In this document: positions 1-9,584 of the stretch, one piece after another
Numbering within the stretch: position 1 is the stretch's first letter
Layout: each line of letters begins with the position of its first letter
NCBI GenBank assembly: GCA_036346355.1
Contig: CM070572.1
Location: 8,005,001 to 8,069,000 of the forward strand
Origin: Rhipidocladum racemiflorum
Taxonomy: Eukaryota > Streptophyta > Magnoliopsida > Poales > Poaceae
Direction: 5' to 3'
DNA: 64,000 nucleotides
Translations under genes and position numbers: made by a program
The notes under the pieces: generated by a model
What the model saw: only the letters and a program-made list of their open reading frames with translations
Database searches by the model: none
Told to the model about the DNA's origin: nothing

Positions 1-35
1 GCTGAATTAACATTTACTTTCTTCTTTGGGACCAG

Positions 36-1222
36 GATCAAGGCCTGAAACTTCTGATTATCCCCAATCCAACGAGGTAAGTTCCATTTATTCTCATTGA
101 GTCAATCTCTGCGGTTCTTTGACAATTGGCATGTTTTTAAGCAAAATTAGCATAAATATTTGCACTCTGTACCGAAGTGCTGATGCTTATGTTCATTATA
201 TGCTGCAGAGACATTTAACTGCTGTAAGCAGTTTCAGTTCTGCATCCCCCTTCTCAGAATCAAGTCAGCTGGCATCTTCTAGTAAACAACCAGCTCCACA
301 TCTACCTCGCAATCATCTGGGGAGGCGACCATTTATGTCAAAACCAGTCTACCCGCTAGTCTTCCGGAATCCAGTGCCAGAAGCAGAAGCCTCCGGGATG
401 CCTGAGGCTAGTAATGCTGGGCGAACAACACCTAGTGATGACAGCCAAGCTTCTCCTGTATGGCGGCGCAGTTTGGCGAGTCCTGAGCTCAAGCTCCATA
501 ATGCATTGAGTGAGCTTCGGAAGATGGAGGCTTCACCTGAATTAAACACAAGCTCAAGGAGGGAAGGATTCAGATGGAGCAATGCTAGCAGTTATGATTT
601 TGGATACGACGGGGATGCCATTGACATTTCAGATCATGTCAGTGTCGAGTCCCAAAGATCCCCAACAAGTTCAGTGAGATTTCTTAAGTGTGGCTTATGC
701 GAGAGATTCCTGCGGCAGAAATCACCATGGACCTCAAATCGGATTGTTCGAAATACTGATATGCCAGTAGCAGCAGTCCTACCATGCCGACATGTCTTCC
801 ACGCAGACTGCCTGGAGGAAAGTACTACCAAGAGTCAAGTCCATGAACCACCTTGCCCCCTGTGTGTGCGAGGCACTGATGATGAAGGATGTGTATCATT
901 CTCGGAACCTCTGCATGTTGCCCTCAGATCCGCTCGCAGGAATCAAGGCAGTAGTTTTTCTTTGGGTGGTGCTGGTGGGAGTAGCAGTGCAAACCCTTCT
1001 CGCAATGATCTTGTCTTGAAGAGAAATCAATCTGTGCTGGTGCCAAAGCACAGCGGCTCACTGTTCCGGAACCGTTTCAAGAAGCAGTTCCCCTTCAAGG
1101 GGAGGATTGGGAAGGACCTCTTTGGCGGTAGAGTCTTTAAGAAGGTCGGATCATCGTCGTCTTCAGGTCAACGGGACGATCTTCAACAACCATCAGCAAA
1201 GCCTGACCAACCCATGAAGTAG
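36..1222 (+). CDS. RING-H2 zinc-finger protein, 3' end (probable E3 ubiquitin ligase)
   Basis: Partial gene; the 5' exons lie left of the window. Two coding segments are visible: 36-76, ending at a GT donor, and 209-1222, starting after a CTGCAG acceptor and ending in TAG. The exon junction keeps frame (Ser-Asn-Glu|Arg-His-Leu). An open frame from 119 is read-through of the intron, not a start. The last exon encodes about 337 residues: a Ser/Pro-rich low-complexity region, then a RING domain with spacing C-x2-C (CGLC), about 24 residues, C-x-H-x2-H-x2-C (PCRHVFHADC), about 14 residues, C-x2-C (CPLC), i.e. the C3H2C3 order of RING-H2 proteins, then a basic, Ser-rich tail. RING-H2 proteins usually bind an E2 enzyme and transfer ubiquitin; that activity and its substrate are inferred from the family. 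Resemblance to a conserved plant RING/U-box superfamily group is from memory, so no symbol is given. Confidence 0.85.
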
Positions 1223-2197
1223 CTAGAATGAAGTCGCGCAAGAATAACGTGTCGTGCTGCTACTGTAGCCTTTTGATCCCTTTTCTTTTGTCCAGAAGCC
1301 GTAATACATGTATAACCTATCATAGGATGTGAAATTCAGTATCCATACGCTACTAGTACTCGTCCAAGACGGAGTTGTTTTGTTTGGGCGGTGCTTGCCT
1401 TGCATGTGGCACCATATACTAACTGTGGTTTCACCATGAATCATTACTGTAATAATCATCGACTCTTATCTCTGATTCGCTTATGCCTGAATCTATGTAA
1501 TGTTGTATTGAGCAAAATGGGCGATCGTGATAGCAGAGAACCGTTGTCATTTGCCACTACTGTTCTTAGTTTTCTATGCTTGTTTAGATATGTATGCTTG
1601 CTTGCTTCTCCAGATTAGCACCATATTTACTAAAGCTCGGGCGCCCCCTGATTACAGATACATGATAACGGGGAATAATACAAGGCCCGAACAAACCGCA
1701 TGCAATGTCGAAGCAACTCATTACCTCGTCGATTAAGATCCAAGTGTGTAGCGAGTATGGCCAAAACATCTCTTAATGCATATGCTCATTTCAGATAACA
1801 AAATGAAAATGTGAACATAGAAAAATCACGGATTTGTGTAGAAACATCAAGGAAAATTTTGGTCCATGCTATTGGTTCTTTTTGCACTTTCAGGTTATGC
1901 CATTGCTTCTTGACTATTTGGCTCTATGCCACTGGAATCACAAACTTGTTCAGAAAATGCTATTGTTGGCTCTTTTTTTTTCTTAAAAATTCCATAATTG
2001 TCCTTCCCTTGCTAAGTTGCTATGCCAAAATACGGTCTCCTCGCCATATCACCACGTGAGAAGGCAGCAAACCACAATCTCGCGTCCACCCGATCTTCCG
2101 CGTGCTGAAGCGACAGGGCATGAGCTCATAGTGGCGAAGGGGGCCCGGCACGAGATTTGCCCGCATCAGCGCTCGCGACGACGCGTGCTCGGCGTAG
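1223..2197. other. RING gene 3' UTR and unassigned spacer
   Basis: The first few hundred bases after the stop codon are presumably 3' UTR of the RING gene. The rest is AT-rich spacer with no convincing coding region. Around 2040-2197 there is a GC-richer stretch whose minus-strand reading looks protein-like (a GPLRHYELMPCR stretch); a partly similar reading (GLGFLLHGKLMPRR) occurs just beyond the solo LTR at 4640-4740. This may be a degraded gene fragment split by the LTR, but I do not recognise it. Confidence 0.4.
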
Positions 2198-4631
2198 TGA
2201 ACACATCTAAACATCACAACACCTATTCAGGAAGATTAGTTATTAAAAAATTAAGTGTACATTGCCAGCCAAAAGACGTGTTAACTTATTTTATTGAATA
2301 TATTGAATATAAGGCCTGACGGCCGAGTTTTATACAAAAGAGACGCCGTGAGCCTCAGATAGATTACAATGCCAAAACACCGCACAAGCAAGCCTGAGCA
2401 AAAGACAAGATCTAGAACCACACCAAATCGCCATCTACGAACTCTTGATAATCTCCAACACCTTGGAACTATGAAAGAGTTGGATTTGAGCAAGGGTGAG
2501 TACGACAATACTCAACAAGTCGCACGGGAATTTTTGAATACTATAGGCAGGGGATTAACAATTGATTGAAGTATGTTTAAGTATTGCAGATGCAGTTTTA
2601 TTTACAAAATCATTTTACATTTGAAAAACACAAACCATAAATAATAGTAATGGGGGGTTTCCATAAAGTTAACACGATTAACCATATTCTCCAAATTCCA
2701 AAGAATACTTGAACTAGGTTACGAGTGTCACCACAGTTCAAACTTAGCTTCATTAACCGGAAGTACGACGTAATTGATTACCATTTTAATTAACTCTGCA
2801 GAGGTGCTTAGTTTTACCCACAAGATATCTGCGACCGTTAATGCCAAGCGCTAGCTTACATGTAACTTAAATGCATGCGGGCGGGCTGAGATCATCATAG
2901 TCTTTTGTTGAACATTCCTGGATTCAGTTCTTAATCGATAGGTCTAAACCGCTCCACTTAGAACCCACTATTCTAAGCGAGCACCTACCGTTGTGAGAAT
3001 CGACAAATGGCGCTACACGGTCCATCCCCGTTCCACCCCTTTAGTCACTTCCCTGCCAGTAAGGCTGATCCCCATTCTCCTTCCGAGAATAGTACCACTA
3101 ATTAATCAATTTTCCAGGAAATGATCAATGTACTGAGCTATGTCGGAAACGGGTTCACTGACGAGCCCGACTTGTGGTTGAGTGAAAACTTAAGTTATTT
3201 ACTTTGCTCAAGGGAGGTTTTAACCTTATATTGCCAAAAACTGCGCCATCCGACCACAAACCCATCTGGTACCTACACGTACCAGCCATCCAAACCAACC
3301 ATGGCTTATGTCATCGGTCGGGGATCGAACTTACATCCACCTCGTGGTTAGTCCAATACTGTCACCCTAATCGTAGCATTTTCATAAAACTCCGAGCCAG
3401 CGGCTCGTCATAATTTCTTTCTTTTTAAAGACTTGCATGAAACTAGCAGGATTAATATCTAACTGTACTTGCAAATTTAATAACTAGGGCTAATCAAGGT
3501 GTTAACATGGTTCAACAATGTCAAGGGGGTTTAGGAATAATTCGGTATTAACTAAGCATCATGTCATTTTAACATATCGACTTTCCATATTTCAACATAC
3601 AAGTAAAATAATGCAGTAGAAATTAATTACTAATAATATTATGAATATTTGGATCTAACATGTTCAAAGGTGTACGGCTTGCCTTGTTCAGCGGCGAAAT
3701 CGTCTAAATCGTAGTGGAAGTAGTCGTACTCAGCTTCCGGCTGGTCCAACTCATGCTTCGGATACTGCTCCTGCTCCTAAGGCGGCTCGACAGTCGAATC
3801 TAACGCAAAAGGCGAACAACAATAAGTAAACAAAAAACAACGAACGAAAATGAAAACGAAAACTAAAACGAAAACCAAAAACAGGTTAGGAGAGAATTGA
3901 AGGGCAAAATGGGCATTCCGGGAATTTTGGGAGCTTCGGATGGTGAAGCGGAGGTCGTTTTGGACTCAGTGGTGTGACACGGTTAAGGTAGTGTATTTTG
4001 GGGATTTTTGGAGTTTTTCGGGATTTTTCTGGTTTTTTCTAGAATTTAAAAGGACTTTTCGGATTAATTGAATTGATTAAATCCGAAAAAAAAGAAAAAG
4101 GAAAAAGAAAAAGGAAAGGAGAAATGGGCGAGGTGGGGTCTTTGGCCGTCTTGCCGGCCCAGCGTGAGGCGAGGGAGGGCTAGGCACGGTGGGGCGCCGT
4201 AGCGCGTGGCGATGTGGCGGCAGCGGCGGTCGGTCGAGGAAGAGAAAGGCGTGAGGAGGAGAGCTCACCGAGGGGGGAGGTGAGTGGGGCGAGGAGAGAT
4301 GGCTGGGGCGGGTGGCTTTTATAGCGCTCGCACGGAGGAGAGAGGCGGGGCGACTGGCGAGCTTGCATCGGACGGTCTTGGTCACAGGCGCAGAGGCGGC
4401 CGTCATGATCGAAAGCGGCGGCGGCGCGGCAAAGCATGCGGTGCCGGATCTGGGAGACGAGTCGGTGGCTGGGTGGGCGGATGGGCCGCAAAGACACCTG
4501 GTGAGGAAAGCGAGGCGGTGGAGGCCCAAAACGAGATTCGAATTCCAAAACCAAATTCAAATGCGAAAATTCAAACAGAAATTCAAATAGAAAACCAGAT
4601 TAAATTCTTTTGAAATTTTGGGGATATTTCA
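2198..4631 (-). mobile_element. Solo LTR of the Tekay/Del-type gypsy family
   Basis: This block aligns along its length with the two LTRs at 48900-51511 and 57272-59969. Shared landmarks are the gccaaaag/ttattgaat start region, the gcaagggtgagtac segment, the gatgcagttttatt block, the tgccttg/gaatctaacgc segment and the poly-T/ggatattTCA end. No gag or pol follows on either side, so it is a solo LTR left by recombination or a truncated copy. It is clearly more diverged than the other two are from each other, hence older. The right end (TTTCA at 4631) is clear; the left end is approximate, and I found no matching 5-bp target duplication (left cgtag, right cagtt). Orientation is minus, judged from the TATA box. 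Confidence 0.75.
4316..4324 (-). promoter_or_regulatory. LTR TATA box (solo LTR)
   Basis: On the minus strand this reads CTATAAAAG, at the same LTR position as CTATAAAAA at 51104-51112 and 59524-59532. Conservation in three diverged LTRs marks the U3 promoter core of the family. Confidence 0.6.
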
Positions 4632-4817
4632 CAGTTGCGGAGCATGCGGCGGTTGACCCGACGGGGCATGAGCTTGCCGTGGAGGAGGAAGCCCAGCCCG
4701 AGCTCGGCGCCGTGGTCTGATCTCGCAGCGGTGGCAACGACGTGAGCTCGCTGCAGCAGCTTCGTGTTAAACTAAATGTTCATGTATTGCAGTATTGGTA
4801 CTGATGTTTATTGTTGA

Positions 4818-5478
4818 AGGGCATGTTTGGAAGCCCCGAATCCCGTCGGGATCCTCGCCCTTTCCCGTGGGGGAACTCACGCCGGAAACAACCCCCTTAG
4901 CTAGATAGGAGGTGTATTTGGAAGCCTACATGACGTTTGTTTCTCAGCCCAATTCGCTCGATTTCCCTGGGAAAAAAATATTCATCTCTCGACATCAGAA
5001 TTCTTCTCCCTGGCTTGACTCGATGCGTCGCTTGACCTTGTCCTCGCGATGTTGACGCCGCAATCGACACCTTCTCCTTCCACTCCGGCGAGTGGGTGAC
5101 GCCTTTTCCTTCCACTCTGGCGATGTATATATGTGTATACATATTAGGAGGCAATGTATATATGTGTATACTTTATTCAATACATGATGTGTACAATGTA
5201 TACTTTATTCAATACAGAACAATGTTTCTGATTTGATTTGCTTTTGATTGTCCTATCGTTACCCATTGTTTAATTGTGATGTGGTTTCTAAATTTTTTGA
5301 TTTTTCAATTTTTTTAATGGTCGGAATTTTTATCCCTATTCTTCCTAAATGGCAACAGAAAAATATTTTCTAGACGGGAATATTTTCTCTGGGGTGGAGA
5401 GGGATTCTATGTGCCCTCTAAAATTCTCTTAGAGATTTACTTCTCTAGATTTTTGTCCCCTTGCATCCAAACAAGCTC
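4818..5478. mobile_element. Possible MITE with imperfect TIRs
   Basis: The left edge reads gcatgtttggaagcc and the right edge, reverse-complemented, reads gcttgtttggatgca. Such GTTTGG-type termini are common in grass Tourist- and hAT-like MITEs. I could not fix a target duplication, so family and exact ends are open. The interior has no coding potential. The rest of 4632-5650 shows no gene. Confidence 0.35.
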
Positions 5479-5658
5479 AGTGTTGATGTATTATACCCTA
5501 TCATTGGTGAACACAAACTGATTTCTTGATCAATAAGTGTGAAAAGGTAAGTCGTGGCTGGAGTTCGCCATTGCCCACGACGTGTTGGTCGACATGTCCA
5601 GCATAAGTAAAGCAAAATGGCATTAGAAATAATTTTTGTGAATCAAGAAGGGCACATT

Positions 5659-6077
5659 TAGGGCTGGAAAAAAAACTCGAAACTCACGAGTTAAACGAGT
5701 ACTCGCAAACTCGGCTCAACTCGGCTCGAACTCGTTCCTTAACGAGTCGAGTCGAGCCGTGATTGGAACTCGTTTAGATAACGAGTTAAAAGAGCCAACT
5801 CGTGAGTTTAACGAGTTCTCTAAGTTGGCAAGTATAGTTATATATGTGTGAGGCGAGGATGATAACACATGGCATACTGTATAATCTCAACATCAATCCT
5901 CTTCTCAGATGGCAATATCAAGTTAAACGAGTTTAACGAGCCAACTCGCGAGTTTAACGAGTCGAGCCGAGCTGAGGTTTGAGCTCGTTAAGATAACGAG
6001 TCGAGTCGAGCTGACTCGTTATATTACCGAGTTTGACCGAGTCGAGTCGAGCCGAGTCAGCTCGTTATTCACCCCTA
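5659..6077. mobile_element. Non-autonomous hAT MITE, palindromic CTCGTT-rich
   Basis: The 419-bp element is bounded by a perfect 8-bp target duplication GGCACATT (5651-5658 and 6078-6085), the hallmark length of the hAT superfamily. The ends are inverted: TAGGGCTG on the left, and TAGGGGTG when the right end is reverse-complemented. The body is built from dozens of near-palindromic GAGTCGAG / AACGAGTT words facing each other, so a transcript could fold into a long hairpin. It encodes nothing. Transposition would depend on a hAT transposase elsewhere. Confidence 0.85.
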
Positions 6078-6251
6078 GGCACATTGGATATTTTCAGTTG
6101 GTCAAAGAGGCTCAACCGGTTGGAGTGGCATTTTTCAAACAACTTTTTCGAATTAGTGGCACGACATAGGCCTTATTTGTTTTGACTTTTTCACCAGTTT
6201 AAAAGCTAAAATGCTAAAGTCAAAACAAATGACTGATTTTTCACCCGGATT

Positions 6252-7000
6252 TTGATAGACCATGTTGTTGTGCTAGCAGACGAGCAGGTTGTTCGCACAT
6301 GTCGCTATGGATATACATCCAAAAATGTGATGACGATATGTGACTTCGATATGAGGTTCACATTTGTTATTGCTGGATGGCCTGGTTTGGCACATGACAC
6401 AAGGATATTCAATAATACTTTGGACAAATATTCAAATCGATTTCCACATCCTCCCGGCGGTACTTTTCTTCTTTGAAAATAAATTTAATTTATATGATGA
6501 TATTCTCAGTTTGCATCATCACCACTTTTATTTTTTATGTATAAGAAAATATTATCTTGTTGATGCGGGATATCCCAATCGAAAAGGACTATCTAGCTAC
6601 TTAAGGAACAAAAGTATCATCTGCCGGAATTTCTACAGGGTCGACAACTGAGTAACAAATACAGGTTGTTTAATCATACTCACTTGTCCCTTCGAAATGT
6701 GATTGAATGTTCATTTATCGTGTTGAAAATGGAATAGCAAATTTTGTTAGCTATGCCAAATTACAACATGGACAAGCAAACACAAATTATTATCGCTTGT
6801 ATGGCTTTTCATAACTTCATCCGAGACAGTGCTTTATGTGATGAACTTTTGAGAGATGCGATAATAACAAAGACTATGATCCTAACACTACACAAGCTAG
6901 ATCATCTGGAGGAGATGCTGGCAATGTATCGGCAATAGATGATAGAGATATGAGTGCCTTTCATGAGGGTATTTCTAATTCCTTGATGGTTGCAAGAGTA
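6252..7000 (+). pseudogene. PIF/Harbinger transposase, degraded
   Basis: The conceptual translation in two frames matches the C-terminal half of plant PIF/Harbinger (HARBI1-like) DDE transposases. It shows a DEQVVRTCRYGYTS segment, an ICDFDMRFTFVIAGWPG segment with AHDTRIFN, a YYLVDAGYPNRKG segment containing a catalytic Asp of the family, and an ACMAFHNFIR segment containing the typical HNFIR word. The N-terminal region is missing and frames shift near 6470 and 6650. The element around it probably runs from about 6170 (ggccttatttgtttt terminus) to about 7310 (reverse complement gtttgcttccgctta), with damaged ends. Non-functional. Confidence 0.85.
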
Positions 7001-7564
7001 TATGCAGATAGGTTAATACATAGTTATATGAACTATATACGCTAAAACGATATGAATAATATCATGTGAACTTGTTTATTAATCTATGTTTTTTTGTGTG
7101 TATTTATCTATATTTTTCAATGCACCATTTGATGAAAAAATCAGTAAACATTTGTACAGTACATAAGAAAAAATCCTTAAAATTTTAAAAGGTATTTTAA
7201 AATTTTTATCAATAAGCTACACCATCCAACCCATCAAGAAGTTAGGATGTCAAACAACATGTCTTGGTTTAAAAGCAAACTGCTTAAAAACTCATTAAAT
7301 CAGAAAGCCTAAGCGGAAGCAAACATGATTATCGACTGAATTTTCTCAAACATTAATCCTCTTGTACAAAAAAGAAGCATAAAACAAAAGGTAAACACAT
7401 AAAATGTTTATTTCAATTGCAGACCTCGACTGGTATGTGAGAATTTTAGGAAAAAATCGCATTTAGTACAAGTTTTTACTCGTATTTACAAGATGATACA
7501 ACAGTTTCGCGTATTTACAAAAAAATCAGCCATCTTCAGTTTCTGGTGTACCAGAAATGTATCT
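7001..7564. other. AT-rich spacer
   Basis: No coding region or RNA gene is evident. The first 300 bases are probably the 3' remnant of the Harbinger element. Confidence 0.4.
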
Positions 7565-7651
7565 CCTGTTCACCAGAAACCGGCCAAGCCATGACCGGTT
7601 CCCCATGAACCGGCTTAGCCATCACCGATTCACCAGGAATCGGTCATGGCA
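7565..7651. repeat. Three tandem ~30-bp units, each a small palindrome
   Basis: Units start at 7565, 7595 and 7625. Each carries an inverted motif of the CCGGTTC...GAACCGG type followed by gccatga/gccatca. The last unit runs into the left arm of the long inverted repeat at 7642-8230. Confidence 0.7.
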
Positions 7652-8230
7652 TTTTTTTTTTTTGCTTTTTCCTGATTTTTGAAATCGAGTTGATTCAAAT
7701 ACAAATAACTTTCACTATACAACTCCAAAATCAATGATATAACTTTCTAAATGTGTGTAAAATCATTTAGATTATGGATATGAAAAAATATTTTAGTTTT
7801 GATTATTGTGCAGCAAACGATGTCCAAGTCACAGTAAAATAATGCGATCATGATGTTAATTCGGAGCATGACCATATAGTGGATCTTAATTATAATTTGT
7901 TATATGTGTACTGCGCTTAGTTGATCTTAATTAAACCTTATGGCAAAAAAACTTTCAGTGCATGCATGTGGTAATGTGACGGCTTCCAAGTAATTTGTTT
8001 TCCGTAAACTGCACTTAGTGGATCTTAATTATAATTTACCGTGACCTGGACATCGTTTGCTGAACAATAATCAAAACTAAAATATTTTTGTATATCTATA
8101 ATCTAAATGATTTTACACACATTTAGAAAGTTGTCTCATTGATTTTGTAGTTGCATAGCGAAAGTTATTTGCATTTGAATCAATTCGATTTAAAAAATCA
8201 GAAAAAAAACAAAAAAAAATTGCCATGACC
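7642..8230. repeat. Long inverted repeat, ~200-bp arms (foldback/MITE-like)
   Basis: The left arm (about 7642-7840) and right arm (about 8033-8230) are reverse complements with scattered mismatches. Both outer ends read GGTCATGGCA followed by a poly-T run and CTGATTTTT. Both inner ends carry CGATGTCC(A)GGTCAC-like sequence. The roughly 190-bp loop contains a further direct repeat (agtggatcttaattataat at about 7878 and 8018). No coding content. A transcript across it would form a long hairpin, a typical source of small RNAs in plants, but transcription cannot be judged from sequence. Confidence 0.85.
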
Positions 8231-8559
8231 TAAGTAGACCTAAGTAGGAGAACCAGATTTTTCATCGAAAGAACTCGTTTTTAGAAAACTAAATACGCCT
8301 TTTCGAAACTAAAAACTAAGAGTGCGACTATCGCACGGTATGCCGTAGACAGGTATCTCAACGGAATAGGACTCAGCCATTAAATTGTTGAGTGCTGCTA
8401 TGAGACGGTGTTCCATTATATTACACAACTGACGGTATATATAGGAACCAACTGTCTAATCATAAGAGCACAAACGAATGCTTTTGTTTCTCGCTCTCCT
8501 GTGTGTCCGTCCTAGTCTCTGCTGTTTCAAATAAATTTTAATTTTCATGTTATTTTATA

Positions 8560-9014
8560 GATAAGTTTCATGATATTTTATGGATAGATTTCATTAGTTT
8601 TAATAGATAAGTTTCATGATGTTTCGGACAAGTTTTATTAGGTTTCACAGATAAGTTTCATTAGGTTTCACGGATAAGTTTCATTGTGTTTCACGAATAA
8701 GTTTCATGATGTTTCACGGATAAGTTTCATTGGGTTTCACCGATAAGTTTCATGATGTTTCACGATAAGTTTCATGAGGTTTCACGGATAAGTTTCATTG
8801 TGTTTCACGGATAAGTTTCATGATGTTTCACGGATAAGTTTCATTGGGTTTCACTGATAAGTTTCATTGGGTTTCACGGATAAGTTTCATTAGGTTTCAC
8901 GGATAAGTTTCATAATGTTTCACGATAAGTTTCATGATATTTTATTGATAAGTTTCATTAGGTTTCATTGATAAATTTCATTAGGTTTCACGGATAAATT
9001 TCATTAGGTTTCAT
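8560..9014. repeat. Minisatellite, 20 copies of a 22-23-bp unit
   Basis: Twenty head-to-tail units of the form GATAAGTTTCATNNNGTTTCACG fill about 455 bp. Variation is concentrated in the four bases after CAT (GATG, TAGG, TGGG, TGTG). The order TGTG-GATG-TGGG occurs twice, five units apart, suggesting amplification of a block of about 114 bp. Unit length is not a multiple of three and reading frames are closed, so it is not a protein repeat. It lies about 570 bp upstream of the SEC6 start codon. Confidence 0.95.
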
Positions 9015-9280
9015 AGATCCATCTCGCAGATCACATCTTGTCCATCCTCCTTAGTCTTGTCCGCATTAGCCTCGACGGCCAGCTGTGACGTCGTCAACAC
9101 GCCATCAATCATGTCGAGAGGAAAAGCACCTTGGCCAAGCTTCGTACTCCCACCACAAAGGCAACCTTGCGTTGCATGTAGTCGTTGGCGGACTGCACAG
9201 GAAAAGACAGTGGTATGATTAGGAGGAGAGACAGCGGAGAGGTATACCGTCGTATCTCATTTGACGGGATACCGTTATAT

Positions 9281-9380
9281 AGTTTTTCTCAAAAACTAAA
9301 CACAAGAGTAGAATTTTTAGAGTGAAGATTAGTTTTTCTCAAAAACTAAACACAAGAGTAGAATTTTTAGAGTGAAGATT
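9281..9380. repeat. Perfect 50-bp tandem duplication upstream of SEC6
   Basis: Bases 9281-9330 and 9331-9380 are identical, each starting agtttttctc and ending agtgaagatt. They end about 205 bp before the SEC6 start codon, so they lie in the 5' UTR or proximal promoter. Perfect identity points to a recent duplication or an assembly artefact. Confidence 0.95.
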
Positions 9381-9584
9381 AGTCCGAAGTGAGTTTCTGG
9401 AAAGAAAGTGTCAGATCTCGGCGTCTCGCACCAATTTTTGTTCCCCACGCCCTTCACGATCTCCGTTTCCCATCCACCGCGCCTTCCTCTCCTCCTACCA
9501 CCCCACCGAACACCCATCCGCCTCGATTCCCGCGCGGCTCCCGAGGCAGGCTGGGGCGGGGGGCGTCGGCGGCTGCCGCCGGTC

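Noticed and set aside
119..208. Start codon at 119 as the start of the RING gene
   Set aside because: It lies in an intron; a donor at 77 and an acceptor at 207-208 join conserved coding sequence in frame.
4077..4613. Open frames of 90-150 codons on both strands
   Set aside because: They fall in the GC-rich U3 part of a solo LTR; equivalent frames in the other two LTRs are not conserved.
8560..9014. CRISPR-like array
   Set aside because: No spacers; units are contiguous and the genome is plant nuclear.
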